This document shows positions 32,960-44,045 of a stretch of 64,000 nt of DNA, one piece after another (the stretch's first letter is position 1; every line of letters begins with the position of its first letter). Location of the stretch: NCBI GenBank assembly GCA_030180135.1, contig CM058237.1:38337126-38401125 (forward strand), written 5' to 3'. This DNA is from Orychophragmus violaceus. Taxonomy: Eukaryota; Streptophyta; Magnoliopsida; Brassicales; Brassicaceae. Both the position numbers and the translations under genes were made by a program. The notes below the pieces were generated by a model. It saw nothing but the letters and a program-made list of their open reading frames with translations. It did not search any database and was not told the DNA's origin.

Positions 32960-35460
32960 CCCAGAACGGTGCGTAGGCATAGGCGCGGTACTAAGAAAGG
33001 ATCTGCAGGACCAACTCATTGAGTTCCTCCGCAGAAACGCTTCTACTTTTGGCTGGTCAACCAGCGACATGTCAGGTATCGATCCTACGGTCGCCTGCCA
33101 CAAACTCCACGTCGACCTAGCTTCACACCAGAAAAGAAAAGCAGAAAAGATCGCAGCACTTACCAGACTCCCATCGCCAAGGAATACACGCGAGGTGCAG
33201 AGACTCACGGATGAATCGCCGCCTTGAGTCGATCCATCTCCAAATCACGGACATGTGTTTGCCGTTCTACCAGCTTCTCTGAGGGAACAAGCAATTCGAG
33301 TGGGATGCCAAATGCGAGGATGCCTTTCAATAGTTAAAACAATATCTATCAACACCTCCCGTCCTGGCCAAACCATAGGAAGGGGAAACTCTATACCTCT
33401 ACATATCAGTGTCGAACTCGGCAGTAAGCGGTGTTCTCGTAAGAGAGGATAAAGGCGACCATAAACCAGTCTTCTACATCATCAAAAGCCTCGACGAGGC
33501 CGAGACTCGATAGTCCACCCTGGAGAAACTCGCTTTAGTAATCATCACCTCGGCAAGGAAGCTCTGACCATACTTTCAACCGCATTTGATAGTGGTCTTA
33601 ACCAACCAACCAATGAGAACCATACTTCACAGAAAAACCCACCCAGGACGAATGGCGAAATGAGCGGTGGAATTAAGCGAGTACGACATCGAGTAAAAAC
33701 CACATACAAGTGCGAAGTCACAAGTCCAGGCAAATTTCTTGATCGAGTTACCACCAGAACTAACCCGCGACTGCGAGCAGGCAACAATCGAAAAGTGGAA
33801 CCTATTCATCAAGGGGTCACTCTCGCAACAGATTAGGTATTGGATTCAGGTTGACCTCCCCAATAGGAGAAATCCAGAAGAAATCTTTCTGACTCGCGTT
33901 CCCATCATCAAACAACGAAGCAGAATACGAAGCCCTGATAGAGGACTATGACTGACAAAAGCAATTGGGGCAAGACACATTGACGCATTCTGCAATTCAC
34001 AACCCATTGATAGTCAGTACAACGGTGAATATGAAGCTAAAAACGATCGGATGGGCGCTTATTTACAAACCGTTCAGCGTTTAGCGGAGAATTCGTCATC
34101 TTCACGCTCACTAAAATCCCGCGGAGCGACAACTGAGCAGCTGACGCGCTAGCAGCTCTCTCTTCCACATATGATCCCTACCTCCTCCGAGTCATACCAT
34201 CCGAATGCATCAATAAACCGAGCATCGACCAAACCAAAAACTCGTTCACCATTTCCAAGCTCAAAGATGGAATGGACGACGCCGACGAAATAAACGAGTC
34301 CTTCATGAAAGAGGCACTGGAAAGGACGGACGACTGGAGAGGCCAAATAATAGCATACATCCTAGAAGGAAAAGTCCCGGAAGACAGGTGGGCAGCCCAA
34401 CGCTTAAAGGCAAGGTGCGCCCACTACGTCGTGAACGATGGGAAACTATTTCGAATAAGCGCATCTAAAGCACTCCTAAGCTGCATATACAGCGAAGAAA
34501 TAATATGGTCAATAGAAGAAACACACGAAGGATCAAGAGGTAACCACAATAACGGTCGAACGCTTGCCACAAAGATGAAAAGACAAGGGAATTTCTTCCC
34601 AACGATGGTGGTGGACTGCGAAAAAATCGTCGTTAACAGCGAAAAATGCCAAAGACATGAGGCGTACATTCATCAACCCGCCAAACTTTTGACCACCTCT
34701 GCCGCCCTCTATCCATTTATTAGATAGGCAATGGATATCGTTGGTCCCATGCCTGCTGCCACGGCTTAACTTACGATATCGTGACAGACAACGGTTCACA
34801 ATTCATATCAAGCGTCTTCAAAGGATTTTACGTACGAAGGAAGATAAGGCTGAGAAAAATCAACACCTCGTTACCCCCAAGGAAACGGGCAAGCCGAGGC
34901 AACAAACAAAATAATTATAGACGGGCTGAAGAGACTCACATCGAAAGCATAGAAAGAGTTTGGGCCAATGAGCTAGACGGAGTCCTATGGTCCCATTGAA
35001 CGACTCCACGCCGAGAAACCGGTCAAAATCCTTTCTGATTGTCACATGGAATGGAAGCATTGGCCCCGACTGAAGTTTGCATCGCGACCATCAGGAAAAA
35101 ATTGCACCCGAACACGAGGACCTTAGCAATAACATGATTCATGATCACCTCAATAAAGTATAGGAAAAACGCGACCAAGCAATCCTCAGAATCTAAACTA
35201 TCAACAACAAGCTACACGATATTACAAAAAAATAGTCAAAGGCAAGCACTTCAACGAGGGAGACCTCATCGTAACAAAAGTATTCGAAAGCACATGAGAA
35301 TACAGAGCAGGAAAGCTCGGCGAGAACTGGGAAGGCCCCTACATCATTTCTAGGGTCGTCAAGCCAAGAGTTTACGAGCTCATTACCATGCAAGGCGATG
35401 CAATACCAGACTACTCTCTCAATATGTAAAGTGAACTACGATTGGCTTGATCCCTCGGAG
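32960..35460 (+). pseudogene. gypsy pol remnant: RT N-terminus, RNase H, integrase
   Basis: Read across several frames: LIEFLRRNASTFGWSTSDMS and GIDPTVACHKLHVD (start of RT). The RT palm is deleted and the sequence resumes near 33240 with the RNase H junction (QFEWDAKCEDAFQ, YLSTPPVLAKP, GDHKPVFYIIKSLDEAETR). RNase H core SSNNEAEYEALI is at about 33905-33940. From 34272 the integrase part is open for 151 codons (EALERTDDWRGQIIAYILEG), with IVTDNGSQFISSVFKGF at about 34775-34828. Multiple stops and shifts; not functional. Confidence 0.85.
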
Positions 35461-35689
35461 GGTTCGTAGGTAGCCTTTTTAAGGTTCAGCTATTTCAATA
35501 AAAAATTTATTAAAATTCCCCTAAGTACTTACTTGCATCTAACATTCATCTACATTATGGCCAAATGATCGATGAGAACAATGTAACGCACAAAATGACC
35601 ACATGTGTCACGTCATTAGAATAAATACCAATATTAAGTGACTTAAGCCGGGCCCAGTCCCGCAAAAAGCTTTTGATCAAATGGATAAA

Positions 35690-36135
35690 ATAAGCCGAAC
35701 ATCTCTTCGCACATCCAGTTCAACCAAGACTTCTACAGGATAAGTCGAGCACGTACTTGCACCTAATAATAGTTGATTAATCACAGGGCAAGACGAGTAA
35801 AACTCGCCCCTAAAAGTTATTTACAAGATAAGCCGACAACAGTTTTACACCTCAAAACGAACCACAGGGTAAGCCGAGCACGTACTTGCTCCTAAGAGTT
35901 ATTTACAGGATAAGCCGAGTCGAACTCTCCCCTAAATGTTATTTACAGGATAACCCGGAAACAGTTCCACACCTTTTCACGAACCATAAGATAAGCCAAG
36001 CACGTACTCGCCCCCAAGAGTCAATTACAGGAAAGCCGAGCACAGACGCGCGCCTACAGAAAAATAATTTATAGGATAGCCAGGCACAATCTCTCTCACC
36101 TAAGAAACAATTACAACATAAACCGCAAAAAGATC
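35690..36135 (+). repeat. Degenerate tandem repeat in Tat-like spacer
   Basis: About nine units of roughly 40-55 bp built on GGATAAGCCGAGCACGTACT and CCCTAAGAGTTATTTACA. It sits between integrase and the antisense frame. Confidence 0.8.
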
Positions 36136-36213
36136 CGCACCCAGAAAACAAGTACAATCAAACAAAGAAAAAGAAAGGATTTGCAAGAAAGACCAATATA
36201 CGGGAGTTTGGGT

Positions 36214-36965
36214 TTACGAAATAGAGAACCCCTCATCACGAAGTCTCGCAACCTCGGAAGCAGAAATAACTCCCTCGTTTGAACAATGCACGTCCCACAC
36301 GGTACGACCCTTCGAGGAATCCCGTCCATGACTTCGATCATCCAAAGGAGTCATATAAAGATCTTCGTCTAAAATCTCGGTGTCATCCATCGAATAGAGC
36401 TCCTCACTCAGGTCCTTTTCATCAGCAACCAGTTGGTCAATTTTGGACACCGGAACCGCTAAACCACCATCAACAAGAAGACGGTATGACTCCAGAATGG
36501 AAACAACCTGGTTCAACTCCAAAAGTTTCCCCTGAGATGGCGCGTCCTCTTCACTAGCCTTTCTGATCTTCGATAAACGAGCCTCAGCCCTGCCAAAAGT
36601 CTCGGCCTTTCATCGTGCGATCTCATCGGCACAGTACGCCCACAATCGTCACACTCAGATCTATGCGAGGTCTGAGCAGCAAGCAATGCACCTTTAGCTT
36701 CCGTAACGGAATCACGAGCCGCAAAATCACTGGCTAAACAACCTTCCCGCTCTCGTAACAAGTCAGCCACTTGAAGCTCAAGACTCTCAACCTTCTTCAT
36801 CTCCCTTCGAAAGGCTTCACCACCTTGCCCAAGCTCAGGAATCATCTCTTGCAATTTGAGAACCTTCGTCCCTAATTCCCTTTTCTCAAACCTGAGAATA
36901 TTAATTTCATGCTCCTAAGCTAGAACCCTAGCCTGAACGCATGCTCGATTACTTTGCCAGTTGGT
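36214..36965 (-). pseudogene. Antisense coiled-coil ORF of Tat-like element
   Basis: Two overlapping minus frames (36513-36854 extended to about 36965, then 36214-36522) make one protein with a frameshift near 36600. The N-terminal part is rich in heptads (MKKVESLELQVADLLRERE, SVTEAKGALLAAQTS), suggesting a coiled coil. The C-terminal part is acidic (LSEELYSMDDTEILDEDLY) and ends EVARLRDEGFSIS. Antisense extra frames between pol and the 3' LTR have been described in the Tat lineage, which fits the position; the function is not known. Confidence 0.6.
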
Positions 36966-37089
36966 GCGAATTCTGATTCCCGAGCCGGATTTTTATGACA
37001 ATCCATATGCATGTAAGGTCCAACTCTTTTCCTATGGTTGGTCGTCTTGTGTTAACTAAGGCGGGAGTTCGAGAATAAAATCTGCCAAA

Positions 37090-38889
37090 ACTTGGGCTTT
37101 TACACTGAATTGGCCTTTGAATTCGATGTCATATTCGCTTAGCTAGACTGCCCATTTGGATAGTCTGTCGGACTGAGTTGGGCTGTGTAAGATTGACCAT
37201 AGGGGCATGGTTGTTAGGACGGTGATCGGATATGACTGGAAGTAAGGTCTAAGCTTTCTTGCCATTGTCACGACCGCTAAAGCCAATTTTTCGATAGTTG
37301 GGTATCGAGTCTCTACCCCATCCAAAGTTTTGATGATGTAAAAGATCGGCCTCTGTTCACCGCGGTCTTCCTTATCCAATACCTTCTCACAGCCATGCTT
37401 GACACTACTATGTAAAGGTAGAGCATCTCTCCTTCTTCTGGCTTCACCAATATCAGCGGGGTTGTGAGATATTCATTTAATTTTTGAAAAGCTTGCTTGC
37501 ACTCCTCGTTCCATTCAAACTTCTTATTTCCTTTCAGGAGTTGGTAAAATGGTAGACATTTATCGGTCGACCTGAAGATGATATGATTGAGCGCGACCAT
37601 TCTCTCCGTCAGCCTTCGTACTTCACGAGTTTTCTTTGGAGGCAAGTCCATTATTGTCGTGATCTGCTTTGGGTTAGCCTCGATTCCACTTTCAGTCATG
37701 ATGTATCCTAGGAATTCTCCCGAGGTGAGACCAAAGGTATACTTCGCTGGGTTTAGCCTCATTCCGTAATCATTCAGGATGTCAAAGCATGTTTTTAAAT
37801 GTATGACATGATCTGATGCCACTAGTGACTTTACGAGCATGTCGTCGATATAGACTTACATAGTGCGGCCGAGGTGCTTGGAAAACATCTGGTTGATGAG
37901 GCTGATATGTTGCATATGCGTTCTTTAATCCAAATGGCATCATCTAGTAGTAGAAGGTTCCTCGGTCCGTTATAATGATGTCTTCTCTCTATTGTCTAGA
38001 TGCATCATGATCTTGTTTTATCCGGAGAAGGCGTCCATGAATGATATGAGTTTGTTGCCAGTGATTGCTTCGACTAACCGGTCATGTGTGGCAGTGGGAA
38101 GCAATCTTTGAGACATGCTTTGTTCAGGTCTGTAAAATCCTCGCAGACTCTCCACTTACCGTTCTTATCCTTGACCACTACTGGATTTGCGAGCCATTTC
38201 AGGTATTTTACCTCTGTGATGGACCCGGCTCCTAATAGTTTCTCTACTTCATCGTTTACCACCTTTGCTCTTTTTGTTCCCAGCTTCTTTCTCTTATGTT
38301 TGATAGGTTTGAATGTTCTGTCGAGATTGATTTTGTGACACGCGATGTTCGCGTCAATTCCGTTCATGTCCTTAACTAACTACGTGAATGTCAACACGTT
38401 TTGTTTGAGGAAGTCTAAAAGTTTGGCTCTGATGGCAGGGTCGAGGTCGGCTCCGATCCTGATGCTTCGTCCAGGGTGCCGATCGTCGATCTTGACATGT
38501 TTATTTAGTTCCAACCGAGGATTATCTCAGTCGAATTCCTTCAGGAGAGATTCCTTCCTCTGTTCCGTAGCTGATTTCCTTTCATAAATCGGTGGGCGAT
38601 CCATGGACTGCACTGTTGTGGTTGCGGCTGGAGCATTTGGATCGCTTGCCGGTGTTTTGTCGATTTGTGATCCTGAAATCGTTGAGCTGTCGTGAGCTTC
38701 ATCACCTTGTTGGGACGGGTCGGATTGGATCTGCTCACCTTCTATTGTGTTGCTGGTGTTGGTGATGTCGCCGGCGTTTCTTATTCCTCTTGCCTCCTGC
38801 GATGAGAGTGGTGTTATTTTGCTAATCTTCCCTTTGATCGTACGAATGTATTCAAAGTCCCCACAGACGGCGCCAATTGTTGATTCCAA
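37090..38889 (-). pseudogene. gypsy RT and RNase H, minus strand
   Basis: The leader frame 38889-38527 (low complexity, no domain) runs into RT: DIACHKINLD-like block, WLANPVVVKDKNGKWRVCED and FTDLNKACLKDCFPLPH (38074-38367). The region with FMDAFSGYN near 38035 is frameshifted. The catalytic YIDDM lies at about 37839-37853 and is followed by the open 175-codon frame 37313-37840 (YGMRLNPAKYTFGLTSGEFL, CLPFYQLLKGNKKFEWNEEC). RNase H begins RPIFYIIKTLDGVETRYP (37143-37379). Its catalytic region is truncated. Related to, but distinct from, the plus-strand remnant at 32960-35460. Confidence 0.85.
38858..38875 (-). other. PBS of minus-strand gypsy remnant
   Basis: The minus strand reads TGGCGCCGTCTGTGGGGA, a PBS common in Tat/Ogre-type gypsy elements, 2 bp inside the LTR. 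Confidence 0.75.
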
Positions 38890-39235
38890 GAATCAAAATG
38901 ATCAATTCAATAAATTGATCTAAATTCAGGGACTTGAATAACTCGAATCTAAGGACTTAAAAGCAATAAAAGAAGTGCCATAAAATATAGTCTTTATTGA
39001 TCTTAAGGCTCGAGATCGAATTGATCTCTTTGCTTAGGGTTTTGGTACAATGAGCGAACTTAGTCTTTTTCCGCGCAGGGAAAATATATTTATATCATGA
39101 GAATTATGGTTTTTTTCCCTAGATTCTCTCTGATATGATAAACTAAAATCCGAACAAACATAGATTTTCTTTCCTTAGAGGAGATTCGTCTTTATCTTTT
39201 TCCATTTTGAAAATTATGTTAATTTGTCATTAACA
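38878..39235 (-). repeat. 5' LTR of minus-strand gypsy remnant
   Basis: The LTR is 358 bp; plus-strand ends are TGTTGATTCC and GTCATTAACA. The inner end is fixed by the PBS; the outer end is inferred from the matching TGTTRA terminus. Confidence 0.6.
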
Positions 39236-39591
39236 TATTTCCTTTATTTGATGCAGGTCGGCCGAGGGATCGTCGTAGGGCTACACCGAGTTGGGCTGAC
39301 TTCTCCTTTAATGGGCTTGATCTTCGATGGGGTGTTTAGTTGTTGGGCTGGGCAAACGAGGGGTGCTAAACCCACCTGCAACACCAACTTATACACATCC
39401 AATGCTTTGATATTCTGAGCATGTTTATGAAGCTGGAGAACGTCTTTATCCATAGCTATCTTTAGTTCATCAGGATAAGTCACACTGTTGGATGGAGTTA
39501 TTCCATTAGCAAACCCTTGATCCCCAGAAAGATCCATGTCCATATTCGTGGGAATATCCAAATTATGTGTTAGCTTTATCTCCCTTCTATT
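39236..39591 (-). pseudogene. Unidentified minus-strand coding fragment
   Basis: Minus frame 39561-39244 reads MDMDLSGDQGFANGITPSNS and DELKIAMDKDVLQLHKHAQN. It is cut by the copia LTR at 39592 and may continue on the far side at 51963. I do not recognise it. The portion near 39250-39370 is GGGCTGGGC-rich and could be old LTR sequence. Confidence 0.4.
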
Positions 39592-40428
39592 TGTTAGTGG
39601 TCCTTCCTAAGTGAAGTAAGCCACGATGGGAATAGCCAATTGATATTTAAATATCTAAATATAAGTTTATATTTTTCCCCTCGGTGTGATTGGTGATTTT
39701 TTTACACGACAATAAAAAAAATAAAAAGAAGAGAGAAGTAAAGAGAAGAGGAGAAGAATGAGGAGAGAAAAACAATTTTTGCTGGTGTTCGTCAGGCTAA
39801 CGATCGGACAATCAAACGAGCTCTGCTATTGATGAAATTTTCAGGAAAGCTTCGTGACTCAGTGTTATTCATATTCAACGGTGGGATTATCGTTTCAATG
39901 GTTGGTTTGTAAGATATCTTTGTTTTAGCATGGCTGGTCGCTGCAGTGCTTCAGACAGATATGTGTTGAGTGTTTGAGAATCCAACAGTGACTTCTTCTA
40001 TGACTGAGATGATATTTTCCAGAGGTGTTCTTGACTCGTTGATCTAGGGTTTGAAAGGTGGAGACTGGATATAGTGACCGTAATCCTAGTGAACTTATAG
40101 TCGTTTGAGGCTGCATATTTCTGGACTTTGTATAGCTCTCTTATTGATTTTGTGTGTTGGAGATTGCTCTTGTTTAGCCTTACTCTCTAGATTTGTTATG
40201 TGGAATAGAGAGGACGTTGTTGTAACTCAATCTATTTTACATAGTGGATTTTATTGGACTACGGTCTTGTGGTTTTTCCTTCTCATTTTTTACGTAAAAA
40301 ATACCGATCTCGTTTCATTGCATTTTTGGCGTTGTTTCTGCGATTGCATATATTTTTCTCACAGGCTCACACAAGTTCGGGAAACTATTTTTTGCTGCGC
40401 CGTTGTCACATTTCGTGTTTTTCTAACA
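39592..40428 (+). repeat. 5' LTR of copia element
   Basis: The LTR is 837 bp, TGTTAGTGGTCC to TTTTTCTAACA. It is similar throughout to 51138-51962. Confidence 0.9.
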
Positions 40429-40431
40429 TAG

Positions 40432-40443
40432 TGGTATCAGAGC
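40432..40443 (+). other. PBS of copia element, tRNA-iMet
   Basis: TGGTATCAGAGC lies 3 bp after the LTR, the standard copia PBS. Confidence 0.9.
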
Positions 40444-40504
40444 TTGTGGTTTGTTAGCTTTGGATTTCGGTAACTTTGATTTATTGGTTCTTCTTGTGTG
40501 AGCG

Positions 40505-42676
40505 ATGAAAAATATGGGCAGAATGATTAGTTTGAATGGTGCTAATTATCATGTATGGAAAGGCAAGATGTAAGATTTGCTTTTTGTGAAAGAATTCCAT
40601 GTACCGGTTTTTCAGGAGAAGAAACCTGATGAGAAAACGAATGATGAGTTGAAGTTTCTGCATCGGCAAGTTTGTGGTTCGAATAAGGCAGTTGGTGGAT
40701 GATAATGTTCTGCATCATATTGAAACTGAGACTACTGCTTGTTCTTTGTGGTTGAAGCTGGAGCAATTGTATGCTCCGAAAACCGAGAATAATAAGATGT
40801 TCATGATCAAGAAGTTGATTAATTTGAGGTATCAGGATGGTACTCGATGACGGATCACTTGAATGCGTTTCAGGGATTGATCAATAAGCTGTCTGACATG
40901 GGTATTCATTTTGAAGATGAGATTCACAGTTTGTGGGTTCTTGGTACATTACCGAATTCTTGGGAAGTGTTTACGATGTCTCTTTATATCTCAGAGTCGA
41001 ATGGTTCTATTTCGATGGACTTAGTGAAGAACAATGTCTTGAATGAGGAAAAGAGAAGCAGTCGAATTCTAGTTTCTCGCTTTCAGATGTTATGGTTACA
41101 GAGTCAAGGGGTTGGTGTTCATATCGAGAGCCCAAGAAGGACAAGAACAGGAGCATATGAAAATCTAATAAATTTACGAATTTGGAGTGCCAGTACTGTC
41201 ATACAAAAGGGCACATGAAGAAAGAATGCTGGAAATTGAAAAAGGACAGCAAGCAAGGAAATCGTCAAGGAGATGGTGAAGATCGAGTGACTGTCACTGA
41301 GTATCAATTTCTTATTCTTCTAGAGGGTGATGCTATTAATGTTTTATGTCAAGACACCAGTTGAGTTGTTGATAGTGAAGATACTAATCATGCTACATCG
41401 CAACATAATTTTTTCATTACCTATACTTCAGGTAGTTATGATTCTGTGAAGATGGGTAATGTCGGTTTAGTTGAATTTGATCTCTACATGAAGTCTTGAT
41501 GATGAGGGTTTCTAAGATTTATTCGGTGCTGGTAAATGGGAACTCTCACGGGGTTATATGGTTATGGCTCAATGTGATAAGTCTTCATCTTTCTATTAGA
41601 TGCAGGCTAAGGTCTCCAAAGACATTGTTAATGCAGTGGAGAATGATGATGCCATGGAGTTGTAGCATAAGAGACTCGGTCATATGAGTGAGAAGGAATT
41701 ATCTGTGTTGTCATAGAAGGAGGTTATTCAAGGATCTCTGGTTTTGACTTACAAAATTGTGCGCATTGTTTTGCTCGGAAACAACACATTGTCTCATTTA
41801 AGTCTTCTGAACCTTTTATGAAACCCGAGATACTTGATTTGGTGCATTCAGATGTGTGTGGTCCAATGAAGACAAAATCTCTTAGTGGTGCATCATATTT
41901 TGTCACATTCATTGATGATAATTCGAGGAAGTTACGGGTTTTCACTAAGAGGATGAAGGATCATGTTTTGGGATACTTCAAGGATTTTTTGGCATTGGTT
42001 GGGAGGCAGACGAGAAAGAAGTGAAGTGTATCCGCATTGATAATGGTGGTGAGTATTCTGGACCATTTGATGCTTATTACAGGGAACATGGTATTATGCA
42101 TCAGTTTACGCCACCTAAGACTCCGTAGTTGAATAGGCTAACTAAGAGGATGAACATAACGATTGTCGAGAGGATCAGATGTTTGATTTCATAGTCAGGC
42201 TTACGTATTACTTTATGGGGTGAAGCTTTGAGCTCAGTTGTTCACGTGTTGAATTTGTCACCAAGTGCTACATTGGATGGTGACATTCCAGAGAGAGTTT
42301 GCAAGAATGTTTCTTACAGTCATTTAAGGGTTTTTGGGTGCAAGGATTTCATGCACATTCATAAAGACGAAAGGTCAAAGCTTGAGATGAAGTCGCGACG
42401 TTCATTGGTTATGGTCAGAATGAGTTTGGATATATATTTTATGATATCATTAAGAAGAATCTTATTAGGAGCAGAGATGTTGTGTTCATGGAAGATCAGA
42501 CAATTAAGGACATTGAGAACTCCGAAAAAAACAACTCAGAGAAATGAAAGTTCGGTTGATTCAGTGGTTTTTCCTTCTACATCAGTCCACGGTCAGAATG
42601 AGAGTGAGGTTCATGTTGATACATCTCGTACAGATGATGCTCACACACATGATGGTGACAGTATTGGTGATCATGG
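40505..42676 (+). pseudogene. copia polyprotein, gag to integrase
   Basis: ATG at 40505 opens ISLNGANYHVWKGKM, the copia gag N-terminus, soon broken by a stop. The gag core follows (WLKLEQLYAPKTENNKMF-like). A CCHC zinc knuckle (CQYCHTKGHMKKEC) is at about 41188-41229. Protease remnants at about 41360-41460 read VVDSEDTNHATSQ, so the catalytic DSGA has become DSED. Integrase begins RLGHMSEKELSVLS near 41668, then HSDVCGPMKTKSLSGASYFV and FIDDNSR (41845-41930), and IDNGGEYSGPFDAYYREHG near 42038. The sequence is cut at 42676 by the Athila-type insertion. Confidence 0.88.
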
Positions 42677-43833
42677 TGATATGTCATGGTTTTTCTAGGT
42701 TTTCAACCATTATATAAGTGTATATATTGAGTCTTTAACCTTGTATTTGGAGTCTTTTGAGTCCTTTGCAGGTTTAGGTACGTTTGGAGCATATCTGAAG
42801 ATTCTGGAAGCTTTTGGAGTGATTTTGTAGCATACATGGATTTCACATAGTTCACTGGTGCTTCTGCAGTTAGTGTCGACCAACACTAATTTAGTGTCGG
42901 TCGACGCCACTAAAAGACGAAATTCTTGCGCGTTAGAAATGCAGAATTGGAGAATAGCAAAATTTACCCAAAAGTCTCCCATATTTACAAGAAGACCCAA
43001 ATCGTGTTTTAGACTATTAATTAGGTTTTTGAGCCATTGTTTAGGCTAAGCTTGATTCTATCAGAGATTAGGAGATTTTGAGGCTGGTCTTGTACTCGAG
43101 AGAGAAGAGATTTCGAACCTCTTTTCTTATTCTATTGATTTATTTGACTTCTAATTTGATTATGTTTATTGTTATGATTCCCATGGATGAGTAGTTCTCT
43201 TTTTAGATTTAGGGATTCTCATATGGGATTTCATGGAATTATAGATTGATTGATTAATTGGGATTCCAGCATCTAGTTCTTTATCTAGGTTGTTCTTAAC
43301 GCTTAATCTAAATTAGCTACTTGGGTTATTGATACCAGATTGATTAGCGAAGCGAAAGTTGGTTAATTAATTAGAAAAGAACCTAGTTGAGCAAATTACC
43401 TATTCACAAAGAGATTTGGCCTAGGGAATTTGTGAACGAAAGAACCTGAATTTAATGCATGTTCAGAACTCTAGAATTCGCAAAGTGATTTGGTTTTCTA
43501 GGGTTGTTAGACATAGTTAGCATTCACAGCGAGAGTTGGTTTGTTAAATGATTGTGATTCTAGTTCTAGAACATCGATATCTGAATCATGTTAATTGATT
43601 GATCTGTGTTCCTGATTTCCTAAGAACTTCCTAAGTCTAGCGCTTTTCTCCCATTGAAAACACCCTTTAAGTTTATTTGCATTGTTTACTGCTTTCACCT
43701 AATTGATTTAGCTGAGTTTGAAAACATATAATCTATCGTGTGAACTTGAATCTCTGTGGATTCGATACCCTTTGTACTACAGTTGCATTTCTGTACACTT
43801 GCAGTTAGAATAGAGATAATTATTGGTCTATCA
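42677..43833 (+). repeat. 5' LTR of Athila-type copy 4
   Basis: The LTR is 1157 bp, TGATATGTCATGG to GGTCTATCA. A doublet lies at offset 196. Confidence 0.94.
42873..42907. repeat. Palindromic doublet in 5' LTR, copy 4
   Basis: GTGTCGACCAACAC and GTGTCGGTCGACGC, 21 bp apart, separated by TAATTTA so the arms can pair (ACACTAA with TTAGTGT). Confidence 0.9.
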
Positions 43834-43839
43834 AGTTTT

Positions 43840-43857
43840 TGGCGCCGTTGTCGGGGA
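43840..43857 (+). other. PBS of Athila-type copy 4, tRNA-Asp type
   Basis: TGGCGCCGTTGTCGGGGA has one difference from the tRNA-Asp complement. Confidence 0.88.
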
Positions 43858-43980
43858 CTCTTTGAGTTCGCCGACAGATTTTGTACTAGAATTTAGTCTA
43901 AGTGTTTTATTTTTTTTTGTTTACAGACCTCTTTTCGCATTTTCTTGTTTCTGCAGGAAACCAGCGAGGAAGAGCACTTA

Positions 43981-44015
43981 GTGTCGATCGACATCACTTC
44001 AGCGTCGATCGACAT
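43981..44015. repeat. Palindromic doublet upstream of gag, copy 4
   Basis: GTGTCGATCGACAT and GCGTCGATCGACAT, 21 bp apart, 141 bp after the PBS start, the same offset as in copy 3. Confidence 0.92.
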
Positions 44016-44045
44016 CTTTCACGGGAGCAGTCTGATTTTCAGTGG

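Larger units (their letters stand above)
32896..36965 (+). mobile_element. Tat-like Ty3/gypsy remnant
   Basis: This is the 3' part of a plus-strand gypsy element: reverse transcriptase N-terminus, RNase H, integrase, a tandem-repeat spacer and an antisense reading frame. Tat-lineage elements are known to have spacer repeats and extra (sometimes antisense) frames after pol, which fits. It is heavily decayed. The large-LTR element abuts it at 32895. At about 36965 it meets an oppositely oriented gypsy remnant. Confidence 0.7.
36966..39235 (-). mobile_element. Minus-strand gypsy remnant, 5' LTR to RNase H
   Basis: On the minus strand: LTR (39235-38878), PBS, a short leader-derived frame, then RT and RNase H. 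gag and most of protease are missing, so the leader is fused to pol. It ends within RNase H at about 36966, where the antisense ORF of the neighbouring element begins; the breakpoint lies by a GAATTC. Confidence 0.75.

Noticed and set aside
34272..34727. 151-codon open frame as a host gene
   Set aside because: It is continuous with gypsy integrase N-terminal sequence and is followed by the TDNGSQF integrase core in another frame.
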